Origin: Ochromonas danica | Taxonomy: Eukaryota > Sar > Chrysophyceae > Chromulinales > Chromulinaceae | DNA length: 64,000 nucleotides | Reading direction: 5' to 3' | Assembly (NCBI GenBank): GCA_015146655.1 | Contig: VKHL01000084.1 | Coordinates: 59,929 to 123,928 of the forward strand | Translations under genes and position numbers: made by a program | The notes under the pieces: generated by a model | Seen by the model: the letters and a program-made list of their open reading frames with translations, nothing else | Database searches by the model: none | Told to the model about the DNA's origin: nothing | In this document: piece by piece, positions 41,992 through 50,903 of the stretch | Numbering within the stretch: the first letter of the stretch is position 1 | Layout: every line of letters starts with the position of its first letter

Positions 41992-43148
41992 TTAGCCAGC
42001 GTTTCTTAAGTCCTGTTCTGTTTTATTTTGTGTGTCTTCTGTTTGTTATATCTCGTGCCAGGTTGTAGTCTGCTGTTTCAGACAGTTGGAGTGCTCTCTG
42101 CTGTCTTCTTCTTCTTCCTGGCTGGCTGGCCCTCGAGCTGGAGGAGAGATCGATCTGATCTGTCTTCCTTGTCACATCATCATCATCATCATCCTCCTCC
42201 TATTCGCTGATATGATAGGTCGCTCTATTTCTCTCCTTTTGCTTCTACTTGTTATTCCTCTCTTGTTGTTCCTTGGGCCTTCTCTCTTTCTTTCTTCTAC
42301 TTCGTCATTCTGTTTTTCTTTGCTTGGTTTCTGCTTGCTTGCTTCTCAACATCTTCTTTTCTTTTCTTCTCCCTCAGCTTGGGTTGTTGGTTCTGGATTA
42401 TTCCTTTTTGAGCGTATTGTTGACTAGTGTGTTTGTGCTGGCAGTGGACTATGTTTCATACCTGCTGTCGCTTAGTCTGGTTTGTTTGGTTAGGTTATGT
42501 TGTGTTACGTTGGTTAGGCTTGGTTAGGTTAGGTGTGCTCATATTGATTTGTCGATAGATTAGCTCAGCGTTGTGCTCTCGTGCTTTACTATTAGCGAGA
42601 ACAAGATGAAACTGAGAAACAATGAAAGCTTTAATTGGAAGAGAGAGAGACAGGCCTAATTTATTCTAATTAGCAACATTCTTCCATCTCTTCGCCACAG
42701 TTGCAATAATGTGTGCTGCATTATTCCTAGTGCGATGACAGAAGCACCAGATCCCACGACCCCCAACAGAAGTGCAAACAATATTTCAACTAGACTATAC
42801 CAAATAAGTACAACATCAAACAGAAAAGATCTGTCCTGGTCAGAAGGCGCAAATAGCTACGAATCCTGTTCATCATAGTGTCCTCTCGTATCAAATCACC
42901 ACCAAACATATGATACAAGATACACTATACTGTGAACAATGAGTGCATCATACACAAGTCAAAAGGGCAAGGAACAGAAATAGAAAACAAGAACGGGATG
43001 ATACAATATAGGCCGGAGAACGAAAAAGATCGCCTCCACCCCAGGAATAGCACAGGTAGAATCAAGAGAACAGACAATGTCGGCGGATCGCAAATGAATT
43101 GTTCAGAGAGAATGCAAAACCAACAAAAAAAAGAATTCAGAGGGCTTC
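41977..43148. other. Gene-poor interval, 3' regions of RRM genes B and C
   Basis: 1.17 kb between convergent genes. The first ~450 bp are strongly pyrimidine-rich (TTCTT, CTCTC runs) with a (CAT)n stretch at about 42175-42191. Hydrophobic open frames here follow from this composition and are not called. A GGTTAGG-rich patch lies at 42488-42533. The rest is unique AT-richer sequence with no recognisable RNA. Confidence 0.5.
42488..42533 (+). repeat. Degenerate GGTTAGG (telomere-like) repeats
   Basis: Units GGTTAGGTTA, GGTTAGG and GGTTAGGTTAGG within about 46 bp, separated by TG/TT-rich sequence. They resemble a TTAGG/TTAGGG telomeric repeat but are too short and irregular to be a functional telomere; possibly an interstitial remnant or chance low complexity. 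Confidence 0.35.
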
Positions 43149-44509
43149 TCAAAAGAGTTTGCCGTAGGAACTCCATTCATCTCTGCTTACAGGATCAGAA
43201 GAAGAAGAAAACAAGAACCCTGGGGCTGCACTGGCAGAGGAAGAGAACTCTGAGCCAAAAGGGAGATAGAGGCCTTTCTGGTCTTTCTCGCTCTCGTGAT
43301 CGTCTGTCGATAGGCGAAGGAGGTGGTCATAAAAGGCCAAATTGCCGGTATTGTTGTCACGCAGAGGACTGTTTAAAGGATGAGGAGCACTAATAGCAGC
43401 AGTGACGGCCGCATTGCCCGTGGAAGAGGATGAGAGAAGGCCAGGCAGCAGGTCGGTCTTTGGTTGAGGTTGCTGTGGGTGGGTATTCATCCAACTCTGG
43501 GAATGCGGCACTCCTGTCTGGAGTGTAGATATCGATGGCATTTGGTGGTGATGCATAGGTGCAAGAGAAGATCCAGGACCAACAGCAGGAGGAGGAGGTG
43601 GTGGCAGGGAGGGAATGCCCCCAGGGAAGTTGAACTCGTCCTGCAGGCCCATGTTAGCCATCCAACGAGAAGAGGAGTGGTCGTGCACATTGTCAACGGT
43701 GCGCGACTTCCACTCCATTCCACGATCCGCCATCGCGGAGTGGCCGTTATATGGAGTAGAAAACCTGTCCATGGAGTGCATGGTCATCATTGGCTCAGAT
43801 CGGACGTGGCTCTCGTGCAATTGTTCAATACGCTGGCTTTGCATATCTACCAAATGCTTCTCTAAATTGTGTGAAATAGAGCATTTGTAGCACACACCAT
43901 CAATAGTGGTATCGTTCAAAGCAGCCACAGCAGCTAGAGCAGACTCGATTCCCTCTGGCGAGCAAGAGTAATGTACGAAACCATATCCGCACTGGCGATT
44001 GATGGACTCGTCGATATAGGACTTCTTGATGGAGGTATCAAGCACCACTCCATAGGCACTGAAGAGCACACGCAGAGACTCCTCGGTGATCAGTCTCTTG
44101 AGCTGGTACGAGATGTAGGAGACGTGGATGGAGGAGGACTCGATGCGGTCGTGGTGGAAGGCAGTCTTGGGCTCCTTGCGATTCTTGTAACTCGCCCAGC
44201 CGATCCTATTCAGACAAGGAAGTGAGCAACCTAGTCATCTCAAGCGAGTAGAAGGAAGCGTGGCTGTTACCTTAAATTCCTTCCACAGAAGAGCACGCCA
44301 TTCAATCCATTCATGGCCTTCTTGGCTGCCGCGGGGTGGGCGAACTTGATGAAGCCATAGGAGAGGTTGCGGTAGGTCTCCTCGCTGCGCATGATCTTGA
44401 TCTCCAGGACTTCACCATAGGGTGCAAAGACGTTGTGGATGTCTCGCTCTGTGCAGAATGTGGAGAGATCTCCTAAGAACAAGGTAGTCTTATTGTGGGC
44501 CATCATCAT
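43149..44509 (-). CDS. Two-RRM RNA-binding protein, diverged paralogue C
   Basis: 431 residues from exons 44509-44271 and 44205-43149 (65-bp intron). The intron has the same position and phase as in copies A and B (splitting the Arg codon before IGWASYKN / INWAAYKN), which shows common origin. RRM1 (LFLGDL, LSYGFIKF) and RRM2 (VHVSYISYQL, CGYGFVHY) are clearly homologous to A and B. The C-terminal half is a different Pro/His/Ser-rich disordered region without polyglutamine. Divergent from the DUSP12 gene. Confidence 0.85.
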
Positions 44510-44887
44510 TCACTCAATAGGATGCACTAGAAGGGTCAAGAGTGAGCAAGGAAAGAGGAGTGAAGAGGTTCCTAGCAGGTTTGCTTGGAGGATTTGAATC
44601 GATCCGATGGGGTGGAGAGGAGCAGGAAGGCTTTGCTTGTCTTTGGATTTCATCTGCTGGGGGGGGGACACTGTGTGGATGAACCGACAAGAGGCAAATG
44701 CGACTTAAAACCGATAATATTAGACTTTTCCCTCTCCGCTCCACCGAAGGAACTTCCACTTCTTGGAGTTGGAACTTTTCCATTGGAATGATTCCATGGA
44801 ATCATCTCAACCAGATTCGTTAACTTAAGAGAGGAGGATTGCAATGGAATGGCGAAGCGAAATTGAGAAATTGGCAGGAGGAAGAGA
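44510..44887. promoter_or_regulatory. Divergent promoter, RRM gene C / DUSP12, with palindrome
   Basis: 378 bp between divergent starts. It contains GATTCCATGGAATC at 44790-44803, preceded by CCATTGGAAT, about 85 bp upstream of the DUSP12 start, and a run of nine G at 44651-44659. The palindrome matches those at 37338, 39231 and 60340. Confidence 0.4.
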
Positions 44888-45913
44888 ATGAAGGAGATTG
44901 CTGACGAAGGGATCTTTGTATCCGACCTAGAGACGATGAATCTCCTACTAAGTCAAGGAGGTGGAGCTCTGAGGGAAAGTGAGGTGGGAGCGATCATTTC
45001 CATCGGATGCTCCTTGTCCTTGTCCTGCACTGCCCCGTGCGTGCAGGATAACTGGATTTCCACCGTGGAGGTGGTGTCTTTCCCTGACGTAGCTGATGAC
45101 CCCTGCGTCTGCTTGCTACCTCTCTGGACGATAAGCAATCAAGTCATCTGTGCAGCGCGCAGTCGCGGTAGGAAAGTTGTGCTGCATTGCGTCTACGGCC
45201 AGTCGCGCTCTGCGGCCACGGCGCTGGCCTTCCTCCTCATGGAGCGAGGCTCTTCCTTCTCCGCGGCCTTTGAGAAGGTGAGCACAAGTCGCCATGGCGT
45301 CTGCATTAACCCGGGCCTCCTCGCGCAGCTTTGCTTTGTTGAGCGCCGAGCTGACCACGCGGCAGCCTTCCGCGCCATGCGCCATTTCTACTCCCCGTAT
45401 ATCGCCTCGCCACGGGTCTGCCGTCTTGACGGCTCATCGATCGAGACCTCTAGCTTGACAATCGCTCAATCAACGCAGTCGTCAGCAGCAGCTGTCTTGG
45501 GAGGAGGGCGAGTGCTGGCGTGCAAGAAGTGCCGCGCCATTCTGTGCGATGAGACAGACCTCATCGAGAAGTCCTGCGACACCTCATCCTTTGTCGATCA
45601 ACATGTGAATGCCTATTGGAGAAACGTCTGGCAGTATGATATCTCTCGTCGCTACCTGAAGCTCGAGGCGGTGCAGCCCCCAGCACGGAATGGATGGATT
45701 GTCTGTCCGCAGCCCTGGATGAAGGATCAGCAGGTCAGAGCTCCGCCACAATCCGCAGGCCCAGGTCACGATAGTCAATGTGTTGCCTATTTATCGTGCG
45801 AGTGCGGCCAAAGGGTTGGCAGCTGGCGCCGCGATGCCTTGTTGCTGTGCTTCCCGCTGCCTTTGCTGTGCGACCTTTTCCTCCTGGACCCCGCCAAAGT
45901 CAGAAGATATTGA
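44888..45913 (+). CDS. DUSP12: DUSP12/Yvh1-like dual-specificity phosphatase
   Basis: 341 residues, single exon. N-terminal phosphatase domain with signature HCVYGQSRS (nucleophile C101, R107) and an acidic loop FPDVADDP (~66-72) in the general-acid position. C-terminal zinc-binding region: ACKKCRAILC (~212-221) and SCECGQRVGSW (~304-314), corresponding to the Cys motifs of Yvh1/DUSP12, with a final KVRRY like the family's end. Yvh1 releases Mrt4 from pre-60S ribosomes through its zinc domain; the same role here is inferred. Unlike the array phosphatases it has no membrane segment, so the two are not recent relatives. Confidence 0.8.
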   Translation: MKEIADEGIFVSDLETMNLLLSQGGGALRESEVGAIISIGCSLSLSCTAPCVQDNWISTVEVVSFPDVADDPCVCLLPLWTISNQVICAARSRGRKVVLHCVYGQSRSAATALAFLLMERGSSFSAAFEKVSTSRHGVCINPGLLAQLCFVERRADHAAAFRAMRHFYSPYIASPRVCRLDGSSIETSSLTIAQSTQSSAAAVLGGGRVLACKKCRAILCDETDLIEKSCDTSSFVDQHVNAYWRNVWQYDISRRYLKLEAVQPPARNGWIVCPQPWMKDQQVRAPPQSAGPGHDSQCVAYLSCECGQRVGSWRRDALLLCFPLPLLCDLFLLDPAKVRRY

Positions 45914-46051
45914 TGTTGATGCGTTGAATGACAGTGATTGAAGCAAAGGATAGGTGTGTGGGTGTGCCATATCGTGATCGTACACTTCGATTATCTATCA
46001 CTATATACAGTGTGCATGGAAGAAGAAGATAATGATGATTCCATGCAGTTT

Positions 46052-47662
46052 CTATCCCAACGAAGAGAGAGAGACTTCCTTTCGCATCTGCTTTGACTGC
46101 TTTGCCAGCTGCTGCTGAGAAACACTGCGCTGCATGACAGTCGCGGAGGAGATTCTGAAAACTTCGTCTTCCAACGCCTGCTGGCTGGACGGAGAGGCCG
46201 TTGGGGAAGGAGCTGCGGGATTGCCCGACGAATGTGCTTGCTGACTTGATTTGGGCACAACAAAAGACTTCAACGTGTTGGTCGCTCGACTGGTCGCAGA
46301 GGCTGGGGCCAAGGCTCGTGCGGCATGCGCAGAGCTGGCTCTTGCGGGGCGAGGCTGCTGTTTGGTTGCAAAGGCAAAGGAATCTTCAGTGCTGCGAGCG
46401 GTGAGAGGAGTCTTTGGAGGCAACTCGTCAGCCGTCTCTCCTGCCAAGACTCGTCTATCATACCCAATGCCTCCTGGCTTGATCTCGAAGTAAAGGGGAG
46501 TGTCTACTTTCGCAGTCACTCCCACAGCTTCGCGAAGAGGTTCAGGACTATCTGGTGGCAAGGAATGAGAAGTCTCCACCTGGCTGCTTTCCTTTCCTTC
46601 TTCTCTATTGCTACTGCTACTGCTGTTAGCCTGTTGTTGCTCTGACTGTGCGAGAGGAACTGCCCAATCAAACGCACGAGTCTTCGCCTTCGTGACCTTG
46701 ACGTCAAGGAAGGTGACTTGGTCTGTGATTTGCTCCGTGGGAAGCGTGGGGAGGGAGGCTGAGGCATTAGGCTGTGGGGCCTTTATCCTGGTCCTTCCTG
46801 CTGTCTTGCTTCCTGTCGCTATTGTTGGCGCCGCCTCAGAGGTCAGATCTCCCTCCTCTGCCAGCTTCATCCTGCTGGCTTTGGCGGGACTGCCAGTCCG
46901 CGCGAGATCTTCTCTCCGCTGTGACAGTTGCTTGGCTGACTTGCTCGCAACTTCCTGCTCTTCCTGCAAGACCTGTTCCTCTTCATCTTTGGTCGTGGTG
47001 ATGTTGTCCAAAGCCTGTGTGAGCTTCGCCATTCTCTCTTGCTGGGCTCGGGATACCCTGGCAGGCTGAGGAGAAGGAGGGAGCGGGGCGAATGAAGAGG
47101 AAGGAGAAGGTTGAAGACGGTCTGCGAAGGAGAAGACCGTCGCCTTCAGTGTCGTCTTGGCCTTGTGCAGCAAGTCGCGGAAGATTTGCTCTTTCTCGAG
47201 GATTTCCTCCTCGCTGGCCATGGGCTGCAAGGTCTTCTGCAAGGCATCAATCTTGGCCTCGCCTTCTCGGTCTGAGTCCGTCTTGCCTGAGTCCTGCTGC
47301 TCTTCCTTCTTGGACGAGGAGGCTGAGGACTGCTTCTTCTTCTTGTTCTTCTTGTTCTTGTCGTGCTCGTCGTCTGACTCGCTGCTGTAGTCCGCGGCAG
47401 TGGGCAGACCTTGTAATTGGAAGCCTTTGACATTCGTGGACCACTGCTGTTCTGCTGCAGTTTCTTTGCCGTCCTTCTCTTCCTTGCGCAGGTCGAGCGA
47501 GGCGGCGCTGAGGACGGAGGATTGGTCGTCATCCAGTGACCACGTGTGGAAAGGCTCTTTAGGCAGATCGACGCGGACTTTGCCTTTACCACCTTTGGGA
47601 GGTAGCGCAGAAGACTGTGTCTTGCTGGCTGTGGCTGTGGCTGGTGCCTGGCTTTTCTTCAT
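46052..47662 (-). CDS. Low-complexity orphan protein
   Basis: 536 residues, single exon, not recognised. Mostly disordered: Lys-rich run (KNKKNKKKKQ, ~103-112), Ser/Glu-rich and Ala/Ser/Thr/Pro-rich segments. A predicted helix with SEEEILEKEQIFRDLLHKAK (~150-170) and a basic C-terminus QQLAKQSKQMRKEV are the only structured-looking parts. A short motif-like segment, VTKAKTRAFDWAVPLA, near residue 330 may be a binding site. No signal peptide or membrane segment. The open frame over 1.6 kb with biased composition supports coding. Confidence 0.6.
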   Translation of the reverse strand: MKKSQAPATATASKTQSSALPPKGGKGKVRVDLPKEPFHTWSLDDDQSSVLSAASLDLRKEEKDGKETAAEQQWSTNVKGFQLQGLPTAADYSSESDDEHDKNKKNKKKKQSSASSSKKEEQQDSGKTDSDREGEAKIDALQKTLQPMASEEEILEKEQIFRDLLHKAKTTLKATVFSFADRLQPSPSSSFAPLPPSPQPARVSRAQQERMAKLTQALDNITTTKDEEEQVLQEEQEVASKSAKQLSQRREDLARTGSPAKASRMKLAEEGDLTSEAAPTIATGSKTAGRTRIKAPQPNASASLPTLPTEQITDQVTFLDVKVTKAKTRAFDWAVPLAQSEQQQANSSSSSNREEGKESSQVETSHSLPPDSPEPLREAVGVTAKVDTPLYFEIKPGGIGYDRRVLAGETADELPPKTPLTARSTEDSFAFATKQQPRPARASSAHAARALAPASATSRATNTLKSFVVPKSSQQAHSSGNPAAPSPTASPSSQQALEDEVFRISSATVMQRSVSQQQLAKQSKQMRKEVSLSSLG

Positions 47663-47870
47663 CTAACCAACCTCTGCCTTCTGATTGTTGACAATTCCGC
47701 ATGTCAACCTTTCGCGCAGGCAATAGTATGACTTATAACCCTGAAATAATAGTTTATGATAGTGAAAGATGTGACTTCCGAAAACCCAACGGTTAGCAGC
47801 AGTTTTGCTTGAGATTAGAACAAGAACGATTTATCTCCAGGACCCAATCAAAGCATCATCAATCATCAAT
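47663..47870. promoter_or_regulatory. Divergent promoter, orphan / anoctamin
   Basis: About 208 bp between divergent start codons. The anoctamin 5' UTR side has an ATCA-rich stretch directly before the ATG. No named motif is seen. Confidence 0.35.
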
Positions 47871-50495
47871 ATGGCAACGAAGAACTTGAAAATATGGGAT
47901 TGGGCACCTCGAGATTGGGAGAAGTACGACCTCTGCCTGGTCTTCCCCGTGCAGAAAAGAACTTTTCGGCTGGAGGCGGAGGCCGTGCTGGTCATCAAAA
48001 ACCTCTGCAAGCTGCTGGGCAAGCGCTATCTCTACGCCTTCTACAGTGAAGACAGTAGTAAGATCTACCTGCTCATCCGCACTCGACTGAAGCTGTTGCG
48101 GGCCAAGGCTCACTCGGAGGGCTGGGCGCTGCTGCTCGATGAAGACCTTTGCGCCCTCGTGGCCTACGCGGGCAATGAGGCCGACCTGGTCGACTCCTTC
48201 GCGGTTCCGCATCGGCCTGACATCACTGCCTTCCATCCGTTCAAGTACATCTATGCCAGGTACGTGTCGGACAAGGCGGTGGACGAGCTGTACCATCGCA
48301 GAGAGAACATGCGCCACCCCTTCCACAAGACCTTGCGCCTCAAGATGCTGGAAGACTTCCTACGACGTTTTCCCATGGCACATGAATATAACCTGGCCTT
48401 GGATCATCTGCAGAGCCAAGGCTTGGTGAAGGAGTTTTTCGCCGTGCACGACCCGCGCGACTTGCACGGCCTGGCGACTGCCTGGCTGGACTACTTGCCC
48501 ACCCTCTTGCCACTGCAAGACATACGACACTACTTCGGAGAAAAGCTTGCCTTCTACTTCGCCTTCTTAGATGGATGCTACTACTGGTCTCTCCCCATCG
48601 CAGTGGTGGGCGTTGGATTGGAGATTCCTGCCCTATTATACAACACATTCTCTCGGCCAGAAATACCAGCTTTCTCCTTCTTCATCATGACCTATGCCAT
48701 CCTAGGAGCTCAGTATTGGAAACGCTGTCAACAGATTGAAGCAACGAAGTGGAATGTTCTGAATTGTGAGGAGAGCAGTCGTCTGCAGGATCACGTGCGG
48801 TCGTCATACTCGGGCGCGCTCATCACTTCCTTCATCGATGGCAAGCAGATGCTCTACTTCCATCCAAGAAAGAGATGGTGTCTCTATTTCGTTTCCTTTC
48901 TAGGCTTTAGCTTGTCTCTGGCCTTGGCGTTGATTGGCGTGGCGGCGATTTATTTTGGTCGTTGGCAGTTGACTTACGCCCCGCTAGTGCCGCCGTACAA
49001 ACAATGGATTGCAGGCGGAGCCACGGCTGTACAGATCATGCTTTGTAATTGGTTCTTCTACCACATAGCAAGAGGCTTGACCTATTGGGAGAATCATCGC
49101 CTGGAGATGGACCACGAGCTTTCTCTGACAGGTTAGACGATGATAGACGATAGTTAATAGATGAATGCATTTGATGATTGATAGTCTGACCATTTCCTTC
49201 TGTGCCTTGCAGTCAAAGTCTTCCTCTTCCAAACGACCAATGCTCTCTCTTCATTCTACTATCTAGCCTTCGCAGCAGAGCATATGAAGAAGTACAACGA
49301 ACCCGAAGACAGCCTTGGCGAATGTGGTTTTGACAACTGCATGCAGCCCTTGGCCATTAATATGACCGCCGTCGTGGGCACGCTTGCGGCTTATCGCGCG
49401 GTCGGCCACTTCTTGCCCAGTGTCTTGAACTACAAGATGCTGGCGGGTTGTTGCGGTCGCTATCGCGGGGCAGCGGCGGCAGTGGCCACGGCATCTTCCA
49501 ATGACAACCAAATGCAACCAATCTTAGAGCTGCAGCCCATGAAGCTGGACCACGAGGAAGAAGACCACCTCCATGATATTGAGTCGCACATTGAAGAGGA
49601 GCACCACGAAGGCAATAACGATGATGATGAAGGTGAACACGTGATGGTGCAAGATGATGATTTCGATGACGAAGATCTGCAATCGCCACCCAAAAGACGC
49701 ACTCTGGCCAATTACATGGAACATCAGCAAAGCGCAGTCTGGGTAACAGAAAGAGGCGAAAGGAAGAAGAGCGCAGATGATGAAGAGTCCAACGCCCCAC
49801 AGCCTCGCCGCCAATCGGAAGAGTTTCGGCCTTTGCAAACGACGACAACAGCAACTAATGCGTCGCTTCATCGAAGCCACTCCCATTATGATAGTCATAC
49901 CATAGCCTCTGAATCGCACATGGATGAGAAGGAACATGCTGACGGAGAGAATGCTTCCGAGGAGGAAGAAGAAGAAGTGGCGAACCCGTTCGTTTGCCCT
50001 CGTCCAGCCATGGAAATCAATCAATTCCTCATTCGAAACTATTCCCATCTCTTCACCTTGCTGGCCATTGCGATCTGCTTTGGATCCACACTGCCTGCTG
50101 TCTTTCTGATCTTAGCGGTCTACCTTTACATCGAAAACCGCGGACAAGCCTGGCAGTTGATCTTTCTCTACCCGCGCTGTCTGCCCGCCATTGCCAGCGG
50201 GATTGGCTTGTGGGCATCTTTACTCGACCTCCTGCTGGTCACTGGCACGCTAACCAATGCCTCGCTCATCATCTTGACCATGAAGCAGTTCAAAGACTGG
50301 AGCATGACGCATCGATTAATGCTCTGGATTGGCATTGTCGCCTTCCATCTCGTCTGGCATGTCTTCTGGCATTGTTTCTTCGCCAGACTGCCTGATGAAA
50401 CAGTGATTCAACGGCAGAGGATGCAATTCATCACCAGCAAGTTGATAGAGCGCCTGCCAGATAAAGAAGACACGCTACCCATCGATCTGCTGTGA
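47871..50495 (+). CDS. Anoctamin (TMEM16 family) membrane protein
   Basis: Multi-pass protein of the TMEM16 family, whose members are Ca-activated chloride channels or lipid scramblases. Exons 47871-49131 and 49213-50495 (81-bp phase-1 intron), 847 residues. Family hallmarks: DIRHYFGEKLAFYFAFLDG before the first membrane helix, AQYWKR, and YWENHRLEMDHELSLT running across the intron into VKVFLFQTTNALSSFYYLAF. Hydrophobic helices lie near 240-260, 272-287, 336-362, 378-400, 421-440, 697-728, 740-775 and 789-811. A large cytosolic insert (~530-690) is very rich in Asp, Glu and His (for example QDDDFDDEDLQS). Whether it is a channel or a scramblase cannot be read. The ATG at 47871 is preferred. 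Confidence 0.85.
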
Positions 50496-50903
50496 GGAGG
50501 AGGTGAAATGAGAAAGTGTATATAGTCATCATTGCTGCCACCGTTCGGATCCTTTCCATCGGACAGCATCTGTTAGTAAATAAGAATAGTAATAGTAGTG
50601 GTAGTGGTAGACGAGTCGTACAGTGTAATTGTATAGCATCGACTTGAGAAGTGTTTGTGATAAGATGAGAAGAAAAGGTGATTTGGCTTAACAAGAAGCA
50701 TAACAGAGAAGACCGTAACCTCGTCATCATCATGGAAGAAGGAAGAGAAGAAGAAGAAGTCAATCAATCAACCATTCAATCAAGTCGTCGAAGCAAAAGC
50801 AAAACATTTAAAAGAAAGACCAAATTATCCAAAAAGTAAATCAACCTGGGCTCGAAAGGAAAAGCAAGAAAGAAAGGAAAGAAATCAATCTTTTTCGTCA
50901 AGG
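50496..50903. other. Convergent 3' region
   Basis: 408 bp between convergent stop codons of the anoctamin and the coiled-coil gene. AT- and purine-rich (AGAAG, AAAGAAAG runs); no gene seen. Confidence 0.5.

Noticed and set aside
42028-42527. Hydrophobic open frames downstream of RRM gene B
   Set aside because: Produced by a pyrimidine-rich 3' region; no start context, no conservation signal and overlapping alternative frames of equal length.
46030-46050. Fifth copy of the TTCCATGG palindrome
   Set aside because: Only a half-site (GATTCCATG) is present and it lies between two convergent gene ends, not upstream of a gene.
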